This document shows positions 1 to 7,097 of a DNA stretch of 64,000 nucleotides, one piece after another. The notes beneath the pieces were generated by a model. The model ran no database searches, was not told the origin of the DNA, and saw only the letters and a list, made by a program, of their open reading frames with translations. Each line of letters begins with the position of its first letter. Positions within the stretch are counted from its first letter, which is position 1. A program made the position numbers and the translations under genes. This DNA is from Rubripirellula lacrimiformis (GTDB lineage Bacteria; Planctomycetota; Planctomycetia; Pirellulales; Pirellulaceae), in assembly GCF_007741535.1 (NCBI RefSeq), contig NZ_CP036525.1, positions 2,852,001 through 2,916,000 on the forward strand, written 5' to 3'.

Positions 1-233
1 AGAATACAAAACTGATGAACACGCTTCGAACGGCGGTCAAGGAAGCAGCCGACGAAGACGGTTGGGCAGCCCTGGGGCCAGTGGGGGCCCACATTTCCAA
101 CCAGAGTCCATTCAATCATCGTACCTACGGTTTTCCCAAACTCAGTGACATGTTCGAAGAGATTGATCTGTTCGACGTTAAAAAGAGCACGCAAGCTGGA
201 CAAGCGTCGGTGCGAGTGCGGCTTCGAAAGTAG
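1..233 (+). CDS. OST-HTH/LOTUS domain protein, C-terminal fragment
   Basis: The reading frame is open from the left edge of the window and ends at a TAG at 231-233, so this is the 3' end of a longer gene. The visible 70-odd residues carry the pattern of an OST-HTH (LOTUS) domain: DGWAALGPVG, then an FNHRTYGFPKLSDM core and an EIDLFDV ending. In bacteria this domain usually follows an NYN/PIN-like (DUF88) nuclease domain and is thought to bind RNA. The NYN part would lie outside the window and cannot be confirmed. The first ATG in view (position 15) is probably internal, because the pattern of a full LOTUS domain begins close to it. Confidence 0.7.
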   Translation, partial: NTKLMNTLRTAVKEAADEDGWAALGPVGAHISNQSPFNHRTYGFPKLSDMFEEIDLFDVKKSTQAGQASVRVRLRK

Positions 234-287
234 TCGTCGATTGATCGTTCGCCATTCGCTTGATCAAGCGACGATGCATGGTTGTCG

Positions 288-569
288 CTAGGCTTGGGAC
301 GATCGAAGGCATCCTTGGTGTCGAACGCCACGCAGCAATGCATTCCAGAGCTCCCAAACCAAGAGGGCCTTGGCGATGCCGTCCGGCGACATCATTCGGA
401 CGCGCTGTTCGGTCGGTTGTAGTCCAGCCATTCTTGCAGGCCTTCGACGGTTTGGATGATCTCGACTTGGTTGGCGGGCGAAATGATGGTTGGCTTGGTT
501 GCTGCACCCGACCAGACATAGCACCGCCGCACCGATCACTAGCCATGTTGAATTCGTGGAATGTCGCAT
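288..569 (-). pseudogene. Possible small lipoprotein, apparently frameshifted
   Basis: An ATG at 569 opens a typical lipoprotein signal: basic start, hydrophobic stretch WLVIGAAVLCLVGC, and a lipobox cysteine at about residue 22. After CSNQA the same frame becomes proline- and arginine-rich and does not look like protein. The +1 frame, by contrast, reads TIISPANQVEIIQTVEG followed by LQEWLDYNRPNSASE and a stop, which looks coding. This suggests a frameshift or a decayed gene. No family is recognised. The rest of 234-862 shows nothing else I can support. Confidence 0.25.
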
Positions 570-862
570 CGCAATGAATCTCGACGGTAGGTTGAGGAGA
601 GATCCGGCGGGCTGGATCCGGTGGTCGCTTGCTGGCCGGGTTCGGCAATCACAACGGTAATGCATTTCTAGCGGCGATGCCCTGCTTTTCCAGTCCGATC
701 GGAATTGGGTTCGTTATCAACAGCGGTCTTGGGTGCCGGGACCGTTTCCGTCTGCCGAACTTGGATCACGACACGAAGTTATACTTGCCGCGAAGGATCG
801 TGCGATAAAAATGTGTCCGCTCAGTCCAATGTCATTGCCGTCCTCCATCCCAAGAGAATCTC

Positions 863-2080
863 GTGACCATTCTGTGCATCATCAACGGTACTGCTGTTCT
901 GCCCGACCGTTTGCTTCGCGATGCGGTGGTTGTTTGTCGCGACGAACGGATCTCTTACGTCGGCACCGCTCGCTCTCGTGTTCCCGCCGGGGCGAAGGTC
1001 ATCGACGCAAAGGGCGCCTACATTTGCCCAGGATTCGTTGATATCCACATTCACGGTGGCGGTGGCGCCGATGTGATGGACGGTACGGTGGATGCGGTCA
1101 GCACGGTCTGTCAGTCTCACTCTCGACATGGAACGACGACGCTGTTTCCGACGACCAGCACCGGGACCGATGATCAAATCCATGCGATGTTGGCGGCTTG
1201 CGTCGAGGTCCGCGATGGTTGGACCGTGGACGCGGGCAGCAAGATTGGCGGCGTACACCTGTACGGTCCCTACTTTGCCAAAGGGAAGGTTGGCTGTCAC
1301 AACGAATCGGTTTGTCGTACCCCCAAGGCAGCCGAGTTTCGACGCTACTTTGACACTGGCATCGTCCGAGTGGCGACCTGCGCGGCGGAACTTCCAGGAG
1401 CGGCTGCGTTCTATCGCTATGCGACAAAGCAAGGCTGTTTGGTCACTTGTGGACACTCCAATTCCAGCTGGTCAGAGATGGACGCTGGATTTGCAAATGG
1501 AATGCGGCACGTTGATCATTTCTGGTGTGCGATGAGCAACGTGTCGTCGGTTCGCAATCGACTGGGCGTTCCGATGCAAGGCAGCATGCTGGAATACGTG
1601 TTGTCCAATCCGGAAATGAGTACCGAAGTGATCGCTGATGGAAAGCATCTAGCACCCGAGCTGCTGAACTTTGCTTGGCGAATGAAGGGCAGCCAGCGAC
1701 TGTGTCTGGTCACTGACTGCAACCGCGCGTTGGACATGCCACCGGGGCGTTACCGATTCGGCCCCAAGTCCGACGGGTCTTGGTTCACGAGCGATGGCGA
1801 AGTCGGTTGGGCGTCCACGGGATCACTGGCCAGCGCCGTGATGGGAATGGATCACATGGTCCGAACGATGCACAAGATCGGCGGTGTTCCACTTCACGAA
1901 GCTGTTCGGATGGCGACCCTGACGCCAGCCGAGCGAACCGGGATCGACGAACACGTGGGAAGTCTGGCCAAGGGAAAACAAGCCGACATCGTCCTGCTGA
2001 GCAAAACCCTAAAAGTAAAACAGGTCTACATCAACGGCCACCGAACGAAAAAAGGTGTCAGGACTCTTTTCGAGTGTTGA
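863..2080 (+). CDS. nagA: N-acetylglucosamine-6-phosphate deacetylase-like amidohydrolase
   Basis: This 405-residue amidohydrolase resembles NagA, which removes the acetyl group from GlcNAc-6-phosphate during amino-sugar catabolism in the cytoplasm. Visible motifs are the metal-binding DIHIHGGGG (about residue 60), HLYGPYF where family members have HLEGPF, a TCGHSNS segment with a ligand histidine (about residue 197), and LVTDCNRALDMP, where NagA has its catalytic aspartate. The HLEGPF glutamate appears as tyrosine here (HLYGPY), so a related deacetylase with altered metal binding is possible. The start is GTG with AAGAGA just upstream. The last residues (KKGVRTLFEC) and the stop codon are supplied by a REP-like repeat, so the original 3' end was overwritten. 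Confidence 0.75.
   Translation: MTILCIINGTAVLPDRLLRDAVVVCRDERISYVGTARSRVPAGAKVIDAKGAYICPGFVDIHIHGGGGADVMDGTVDAVSTVCQSHSRHGTTTLFPTTSTGTDDQIHAMLAACVEVRDGWTVDAGSKIGGVHLYGPYFAKGKVGCHNESVCRTPKAAEFRRYFDTGIVRVATCAAELPGAAAFYRYATKQGCLVTCGHSNSSWSEMDAGFANGMRHVDHFWCAMSNVSSVRNRLGVPMQGSMLEYVLSNPEMSTEVIADGKHLAPELLNFAWRMKGSQRLCLVTDCNRALDMPPGRYRFGPKSDGSWFTSDGEVGWASTGSLASAVMGMDHMVRTMHKIGGVPLHEAVRMATLTPAERTGIDEHVGSLAKGKQADIVLLSKTLKVKQVYINGHRTKKGVRTLFEC
2048..2074 (+). repeat. REP-like repeat, copy 1
   Basis: A run of A, then GGTGTCAGGACTCTTTT and CGAG. The same unit recurs five more times around the RAYT gene and in inverted form on its 3' side. This copy forms the last codons of nagA and contributes the sequence just before its TGA stop. 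Confidence 0.8.
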
Positions 2081-2124
2081 AAAGTTTTAAGCTGTTGAAA
2101 TGGGGCGACCAAAACGCGCAATCG

Positions 2125-2150
2125 AAAAAGGTGTCAGGACTCTTTTCGAG
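2125..2150 (+). repeat. REP-like repeat, copy 2
   Basis: Same core GGTGTCAGGACTCTTTT, 76 bp after copy 1. It interrupts a short reading frame that begins like the RAYT gene (ATG at 2100). Confidence 0.8.
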
Positions 2151-2175
2151 CATTAGGAAGTTTTAAGGTGTTGAA

Positions 2176-2499
2176 ATGGGACGACCAAAACGTGCAGACG
2201 AGGCTGGTGGGATCTATCACGCTCTGAATCGGGGCAACGCGAAAGCGGACATTTTCCACAAGCCGGAGGACTTCGATGCTTTCGAGCGAATTCTTGCCGA
2301 GGGGCTCAGCCGCTATCCCTGCCAGATTTTGGCTTATCAGCTGATGTCGAACCACTGGCACTTTGTGCTTCGTCCGACCGCCGACGGTGGGATGAGTCAG
2401 TTTCTTGGATGGGTCACGCTGACCCACACAATGCGGTTGCATGCTCACTACGAACGAAAAAAGGTGTCAGGACTCTTTTCGAGTGTTGAAAAGTTTTAA
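2176..2499 (+). pseudogene. Truncated 5' copy of RAYT transposase
   Basis: The first 92 residues are identical to the intact RAYT downstream, including the HWH motif. The frame then runs into the next REP unit (ERKKVSGLFSSVEKF) and stops. It lacks the helix with the catalytic tyrosine, so it cannot be an active transposase. It is the left copy of the 409-bp duplication. Confidence 0.85.
2457..2483 (+). repeat. REP-like repeat, copy 3
   Basis: Equivalent of copy 1 in the second 409-bp unit, with the same GGTGTCAGGACTCTTTT core. It ends the truncated RAYT frame. Confidence 0.8.
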
Positions 2500-2533
2500 G
2501 CTGTTGAAATGGGGCGACCAAAACGCGCAATCG

Positions 2534-2559
2534 AAAAAGGTGTCAGGACTCTTTTCGAG
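2534..2559 (+). repeat. REP-like repeat, copy 4
   Basis: Equivalent of copy 2 in the second 409-bp unit. It lies 26 bp before the start codon of the intact RAYT gene. Confidence 0.8.
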
Positions 2560-2584
2560 CATTAGGAAGTTTTAAGGTGTTGAA

Positions 2585-3289
2585 ATGGGACGACCAAAAC
2601 GTGCAGACGAGGCTGGTGGGATCTATCACGCTCTGAATCGGGGCAACGCGAAAGCGGACATTTTCCACAAGCCGGAGGACTTCGATGCTTTCGAGCGAAT
2701 TCTTGCCGAGGGGCTCAGCCGCTATCCCTGCCAGATTTTGGCTTATCAGCTGATGTCGAACCACTGGCACTTTGTGCTTCGTCCGACCGCCGACGGTGGG
2801 ATGAGTCAGTTTCTTGGATGGGTCACGCTGACCCACACAATGCGGTTGCATGCTCACTACGGAACGTCCGGCGAAGGACATGTCTATCAGGGCCGTTTCA
2901 AGAGTTTTCCCGTCGAGGACGATGACCATTTTTACACGGTGTGCCGTTACGTAGAGAGGAACTCCCTGCGGGCCAACGTGGTGGATCGCGCAGAAGATTG
3001 GCGCTGGGGATCCCTCTCACGTTGGCTCGAAAAGCCCGAACGCGATCCGAAGTTACTTTCTCCATGGCCGATCCCCCGTCTTCCGAACTGGTGCCAGCGA
3101 GTCAGCGAAGCTCTATCGGACGATGAGCTGAAGGCGGTTCGTAGGTGCGTTCGGCGAGGCAGTCCCTTTGGCAGTGAGGCGTGGGTTGAAACGACCGCCC
3201 GGCGAATGAACCTCGAGTCGACGTTGCGTTCACGCGGTCGCCCCACGAAGCCGCGTCCGCAGCCGTCGAAGTCGAAAAAAGAGTCCTGA
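2585..3289 (+). CDS. REP-associated tyrosine transposase (RAYT, IS200-like Y1_Tnp)
   Basis: This 234-residue protein belongs to the RAYT branch of HUH single-strand transposases. The GRPKRADEAGGIYHALNRG opening is typical. The metal-binding HUH motif is SNHWHFVL (about residue 60), and the helix CRYVERNSLRA (about residue 120) should carry the catalytic tyrosine. The C-terminal region is basic and rich in proline and serine. Family members nick and join REP sequences, and here REP-like units flank the gene in opposite orientations, as expected for a native RAYT/REP pair. The final codons (KSKKES) and the TGA stop lie inside the first inverted REP. Confidence 0.9.
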   Translation: MGRPKRADEAGGIYHALNRGNAKADIFHKPEDFDAFERILAEGLSRYPCQILAYQLMSNHWHFVLRPTADGGMSQFLGWVTLTHTMRLHAHYGTSGEGHVYQGRFKSFPVEDDDHFYTVCRYVERNSLRANVVDRAEDWRWGSLSRWLEKPERDPKLLSPWPIPRLPNWCQRVSEALSDDELKAVRRCVRRGSPFGSEAWVETTARRMNLESTLRSRGRPTKPRPQPSKSKKES

Positions 3290-3388
3290 CACCTTTTTCT
3301 TGGGCTCGATGTTGCGTTCACGCGGCCGCCCCACGAAGCCGCGTCCGCAGCTGTCGGAGCCGAAAAAAGAGTCCTGACACCTTTTTCG
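3219..3388. repeat. Imperfect 88-bp tandem repeat of the RAYT 3' end
   Basis: The last part of the RAYT gene, from about ttgcgttcacgcgg to the inverted REP, is repeated 88 bp downstream with a few substitutions. The second copy is untranslated with respect to the intact gene. Together with the duplications at the 5' end, both ends of this locus have expanded in REP-bounded steps. Confidence 0.75.
3274..3299 (-). repeat. REP-like repeat, inverted copy 5
   Basis: The reverse complement of the upstream units (AAAAGAGTCCTGACACC). It contains the RAYT stop codon. Confidence 0.8.
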
Positions 3389-3409
3389 GGGTGACACCTT
3401 TTTCGGGGG
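3362..3409 (-). repeat. REP-like repeat, inverted copy 6 plus a half copy
   Basis: A full inverted unit ends at 3388, followed by a half unit reading GTGACACCTTTTTCGGGGG. The remaining stretch to 3508 shows no gene. Confidence 0.75.
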
Positions 3410-3508
3410 CACGTTTCATTGAATTGGTCGACAGCGGATCACGCTCTACCAGTGGTTCATCGTGTTGCGTTCATCAATGGCGTTACCAAGCGAAACGGTC
3501 AGCTTCGG

Positions 3509-4075
3509 TCAGCTTAGCAGCGTTCCGTTGACTTTGGCTTGAATCGTTGATGGCACGGGATTCATGATCGATTGGTGGATGAAACAACTGTTCTTGCCGA
3601 CTTCGATCATCTGTTGGATCACTTCCTCGGGTTCGTCCGATTCGATGTCCAGGTGAGTGACGACCTCGACGCCTCGGCCGGCCAGCGTGCCTTGAATAAC
3701 GGAGCCCTCCATCGTGAACCGCGTCTCCTGGGCCAGCTTCATGCTGCTGATCTTCAGCTTCTTGATCGCCGCGTAACGTGACAACTGAGTCAGCAAGCAG
3801 AACGCGATGCTGGCACTGTAATAGGCCAGTGGCGGTGGCGCCGAATCGTCCCCGCCCAAATACGGGCCTTCGTCACAGATGATTTCGAATGTGCTGCCCT
3901 TGGGTTGGTCGACTCGAACCGTCGCCCGCTTGCGCATGTTGTCCAGCGATTCGGCCTCCAATCGCAGCACCACTTCCCTTTTCTGGACCGGCTGCAGACT
4001 GGATCCGTGCTCCTTCGGATCGGAAGATTCTTCGACTTTGCGGACGATAGGCGTCAGTGACTCGTGCGGCGCCAT
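3509..4075 (-). CDS. OsmC family peroxidase-like protein
   Basis: This 188-residue protein has the OsmC/Ohr fold, whose members reduce organic peroxides with two redox cysteines in the cytoplasm. Likely cysteines are in ASIAFCLLTQL (about residue 93) and GKNSCFIHQS (about residue 164), matching the spacing seen in OsmC-like proteins. The N-terminal 40 residues are charged and variable. The gene is transcribed away from a MarR-type regulator at 4314, and a palindrome lies 51 bp upstream of its start codon. That arrangement resembles the ohr-ohrR peroxide-response pairs. The exact substrate cannot be read from the sequence. Confidence 0.8.
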   Translation of the reverse strand: MAPHESLTPIVRKVEESSDPKEHGSSLQPVQKREVVLRLEAESLDNMRKRATVRVDQPKGSTFEIICDEGPYLGGDDSAPPPLAYYSASIAFCLLTQLSRYAAIKKLKISSMKLAQETRFTMEGSVIQGTLAGRGVEVVTHLDIESDEPEEVIQQMIEVGKNSCFIHQSIMNPVPSTIQAKVNGTLLS

Positions 4076-4125
4076 GGATTGGTCTCCAGTTCCAAAAAGT
4101 GGGATGGTCCATTGATCTGCTTGCT

Positions 4126-4147
4126 ATTAGTACGTGTCCGTAGTAAT
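4126..4147. promoter_or_regulatory. Candidate MarR operator
   Basis: An imperfect palindrome with half-sites ATTAGTACG (4126-4134) and CGTAGTAAT (4139-4147) separated by TGTC. The half-sites match at 8 of 9 positions. It lies in the divergent spacer, nearer to the osmC-like gene, and size and symmetry fit a dimeric winged-helix regulator. That the neighbouring MarR protein binds here is inference. Confidence 0.5.
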
Positions 4148-4313
4148 GTTGCAAGTGCGATGTCCAAAGCACGCACGAAATTTTGGGTCGGCAATGGCGG
4201 ATCTCGCTGCCGATTCTAGCCGGAATTGTGTTTTGGCCAGACATCGTTCCGGTGATTCAGATCTCGGTTTGGCGCCCCCGAAACACCAAGTTCAGCTACG
4301 AAAATCGTGACCA

Positions 4314-4751
4314 ATGACTTTTGAAGATTCGATCCCGATGCGGTTGCGACGAGCGTACCTGGCGATCCATCGGGTTGCGCAAGCGCACTTCGCTTCGTTC
4401 GACGTCACGGCGGATCAGTTTGTGTTGTTGTCGTTGCTGGCAGAGGAGGATGGAGTCACACAATCGCAACTGGGTGATCGCATGGCGTCCGACGGGAACA
4501 CGGTGACAGCAATGCTAAAGCTGTTGGAACAGCGTGATTACATCCGTCGCAAACGTTGCAAGATTGACGGTCGCGCCCGGCGAGTGCATTTGACCGCGTC
4601 GGGGCGGCGGCTTTCCACAAAACTAAGCCGCAGCACGGAAACCCTCCGGTCGTCAATCGAAAACGCGGTGTCACCTTCCGATCGAAAACACTTCCACGCG
4701 TCGCTTGATTCAATCATTGACGTTGTCACACCCAAGGACAACGAGAAGTAG
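4314..4751 (+). CDS. MarR family transcriptional regulator
   Basis: This 145-residue protein has the MarR winged-helix layout: an N-terminal dimerisation helix, then VTADQFVLLSLLAEEDGVTQ, a helix-turn-helix at QLGDRMASDGNTVTAMLKLL, and the wing around RKRCKIDGRARRVHLT followed by a C-terminal dimer helix. A cysteine in the wing (KRC) and no conserved OhrR-type N-terminal cysteine are seen, so redox sensing by the classic OhrR mechanism is doubtful. Divergent placement from the OsmC gene suggests it controls that gene and itself. Confidence 0.85.
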   Translation: MTFEDSIPMRLRRAYLAIHRVAQAHFASFDVTADQFVLLSLLAEEDGVTQSQLGDRMASDGNTVTAMLKLLEQRDYIRRKRCKIDGRARRVHLTASGRRLSTKLSRSTETLRSSIENAVSPSDRKHFHASLDSIIDVVTPKDNEK

Positions 4752-4830
4752 AAAACCTGACCCCAGTGATTGTCCTGTCGCCGCATCGCGAATCCGTTCA
4801 CTTCTCTTCCAACGATCCGAAAGCCTCATC

Positions 4831-5799
4831 ATGAGAAACGTTTTCAAAGGTATCCTGCTGTGTGCGTCCGCCGTCGGTTGTGCCTCTTCCGTGCGTGGCC
4901 AGGATGCAGCCCCGGAATGGTTTGATGGCAAGCCACGAACGTTCGTTGTCAACGGCTATTCGACTTCGTACCACTGGCCGGCGATGTTGCAGCGCAAGCT
5001 AGACCGATACTTCGATGGAAAGCGAATCATTGAAGTGAAATCGGCGACGCAGGGATCGACGCCGATTGCGAAATGGATGAATGTCAAAACTGGCCAGCCG
5101 CTGAAACCATGGACGACGAAGCTGCGACCGCTGCTAAACGACCAATCACGGCCGACAATCGTGCTGGCTCAGCAATCGCTGCAGTGGGCTTTTGGCGGTC
5201 GATCGGTAGGCATTCGTGACAAAAACGATCGCGTTGCGATCCGCCAAGGTGCAGAGGTGATGAAGGTGTACACGGATCTGTTGAAATCCGACGGCGCGGA
5301 TGCGGTTGTGATGGCTATGCATATCTACAAACAAGGAATGGAGCCTGAGATCGGCAATGAACGACTTTCGTTAGCAGCTTTCATCGAATCCAAACCCAAC
5401 GCGGTATTCGAAGGGCCAGACGTTTGGATGCCGACCAGCAAGATCTGGCCGCAAGCGTTTCAGGCTGACAAGATTCACCCCAACGGCATGGGAGCCGAAG
5501 TGATGGCGCATCACTGGTTTGTGTCGTTGTTGAAACTATGCGGAAAAGAAGTTCCGCCATGGAGCGAAGAGGAAATGCAGCAGGCGATCAAGAATCCGCC
5601 GGCACTCGCAACATCGGACCGAAGGCCACAGCGTGGCGAGGGCCCCGGCATGGTCGACCGAATGCGTCGTCACGATGCCAACCAAGACGGCAAGATCACA
5701 AAGGAAGAATTTCGCGGTCCGAAATCGATCTTCGGTCGGTTCGACGAGAACGACGATGGCGTCATCGATTCCGAAGAGTTGTCCGGACCGGGGCAATAG
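4831..5799 (+). CDS. Secreted SGNH-hydrolase-like protein with C-terminal EF-hands
   Basis: The ATG at 4831 gives a signal peptide (MRNVFKGILLCASAVGCASS) and a protein of 322 residues. An upstream in-frame ATG at 4705 would overlap the MarR gene and has no signal sequence, so it was not used. The main domain has a serine-containing NGYSTSYHWP segment early and DKIHPNGMGAEVMAHHW later. The latter resembles the Asp-x-x-His block V of SGNH/GDSL hydrolases, but the usual GDS block is not intact. The C-terminal 50 residues carry two EF-hand loops, DANQDGKITKEEF and DENDDGVIDSEEL, which should bind calcium. The substrate is unknown. Confidence 0.65.
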   Translation: MRNVFKGILLCASAVGCASSVRGQDAAPEWFDGKPRTFVVNGYSTSYHWPAMLQRKLDRYFDGKRIIEVKSATQGSTPIAKWMNVKTGQPLKPWTTKLRPLLNDQSRPTIVLAQQSLQWAFGGRSVGIRDKNDRVAIRQGAEVMKVYTDLLKSDGADAVVMAMHIYKQGMEPEIGNERLSLAAFIESKPNAVFEGPDVWMPTSKIWPQAFQADKIHPNGMGAEVMAHHWFVSLLKLCGKEVPPWSEEEMQQAIKNPPALATSDRRPQRGEGPGMVDRMRRHDANQDGKITKEEFRGPKSIFGRFDENDDGVIDSEELSGPGQ

Positions 5800-5879
5800 C
5801 AACCAGCTAGCGCATGATCCATCAGTTCGGGACTGCATTCGTGGGTTTCGTTTGCGGGGCCAAACGGCGAAGCGATGGT

Positions 5880-7058
5880 CTATTGCATGGCTTCTTTCTG
5901 ATCGATGTCATTCAGATTGAACCGGGTGGTCACGACGGAGTGTTTGTTTTCGTCGGGGCGATATTTGATGTAGGTGGTGGCGACGAAGGTGCCATCAGGC
6001 AGCAATTCAAGACCTGAATAGCCACAATCCCAACCTGCGTTGCTGTGCAACAACTTGATTCGATACTGGCCCTGACGGTTCGACACAATGTCTTCGTACG
6101 TGCCGACCCAGGCTACGAAGTGTCCCAAGGTCTTGGAGGTCGTTGCGGTGTCTCGCATCACCAGGACCAAACGCCCATCGGGAGCGTAAAGCATTTTGGG
6201 GCGGTGCCCCGTCAATGCGGCTGGCAGCGGTCGAACCTTGCTCCAGCTTTTTCCTTCGTCGTCGCTTACCGAGAACAGTGAATGGGAGTTCTCGTTGCGA
6301 AGCACCATCAAAAGCTGCTTTCCATCGGGCGATCGGATGACCGCCGGCTGTCCCCAACGCGACTCGGTACGAACCACAGGCCGCTCTGGCGACCACGTGA
6401 GCCCACCGTCAAGCGATTCGGCCTCCCAAATGTACGGGGCCGCATCGGGGCGATTGGCGGCGAACGGCCCACGTCGATCGCACCACATCACCAAACGTTT
6501 GCCGTCGTCGAACGACAGGATCGTCTTGGGGGCGCATTCGGCGGCTAGTCCTGTTTCCTTCATCGGTGTCCACGTCACACCACCGTCTTCCGAGTAGGCC
6601 TGTCGTAGACGCCCCGGAAAGTCTTGGCCACCGAAGACAAAGATGCGACCGATGCCATTCGGATCGACCAGATAGTGAATCGTGGGTGTTGTCTGCGTGA
6701 CTTCCGTCCAGTTCTTTGGCACCTCTAGCAGCCCGGTCCAGGTCTTGCCACCGTCGTTGCTTCGGGCCAGCGGTCCAAGGTGTCCTGCGTGATTGATCGA
6801 CCACGTGCAAAACATGGTCTTGCCGTCGGGGAGCAAGACTGTGCAGGGATGTCCTTGATAGATTTCAGGGGTGCCCTGGGCGACGATCGTATGGCGTGAT
6901 GTTTCGTGCGAGATATCGATTGTCGGAATCGAAATTGTTTTCGATAGCGGGTGGTCGGCGGCAACATCGCTTGCGTTGGAATGCCCCCCATCAACGCAGC
7001 AAAACGCAAACGCAAGGGAAGCAAAGCGGAAGACGGATCGCATCTTGATTAAGGACAT
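5880..7058 (-). CDS. Exported sialidase-like protein with BNR/Asp-box repeats
   Basis: This 392-residue protein begins with a signal peptide (hydrophobic FASLAFAFCCVDG region). It contains four Asp-box motifs: SNDGGKTW, SEDGGVTW, SLDGGLTW and SDDEGKSW, spaced as in six-bladed sialidase propellers. Planctomycetes carry many such proteins, usually annotated as exo-alpha-sialidase or BNR-repeat proteins. The true sugar substrate is uncertain because the arginine triad cannot be assigned confidently. It starts 39 bp after the ubiquitin-like gene on the same strand, so the two may be co-transcribed. It converges with the EF-hand protein gene, with no clear terminator in the 80-bp gap. Confidence 0.75.
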   Translation of the reverse strand: MSLIKMRSVFRFASLAFAFCCVDGGHSNASDVAADHPLSKTISIPTIDISHETSRHTIVAQGTPEIYQGHPCTVLLPDGKTMFCTWSINHAGHLGPLARSNDGGKTWTGLLEVPKNWTEVTQTTPTIHYLVDPNGIGRIFVFGGQDFPGRLRQAYSEDGGVTWTPMKETGLAAECAPKTILSFDDGKRLVMWCDRRGPFAANRPDAAPYIWEAESLDGGLTWSPERPVVRTESRWGQPAVIRSPDGKQLLMVLRNENSHSLFSVSDDEGKSWSKVRPLPAALTGHRPKMLYAPDGRLVLVMRDTATTSKTLGHFVAWVGTYEDIVSNRQGQYRIKLLHSNAGWDCGYSGLELLPDGTFVATTYIKYRPDENKHSVVTTRFNLNDIDQKEAMQ

Positions 7059-7097
7059 GGGGTTCTTGCTGATCGGCGGGGTGAGACTATGCGGGGA

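Larger units (their letters stand above)
2042..2859. repeat. Perfect 409-bp tandem duplication at the RAYT locus
   Basis: The block 2042-2450 is repeated without any difference I can see at 2451-2859. Each copy holds two REP-like repeats and the first 92 codons of the RAYT transposase gene. The left and right junctions share only short similarity (cgaacg against cggaacg). Within each copy there is an older, diverged 76-bp repeat. It places a RAYT-like start (MGRPKRA) at 2100 and 2509, interrupted by a REP after codon seven, and again at 2176 and 2585. The lack of divergence implies a very recent event, or an assembly artefact. Confidence 0.9.

Noticed and set aside
821-1456. Minus-strand frame of 211 codons opposite nagA
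   Set aside because: It mirrors the codon usage of the nagA frame and has no recognisable domain.
2042-3409. Possible CRISPR array
   Set aside because: The repeats are REP-like, irregularly spaced, appear in both orientations and flank a RAYT gene.
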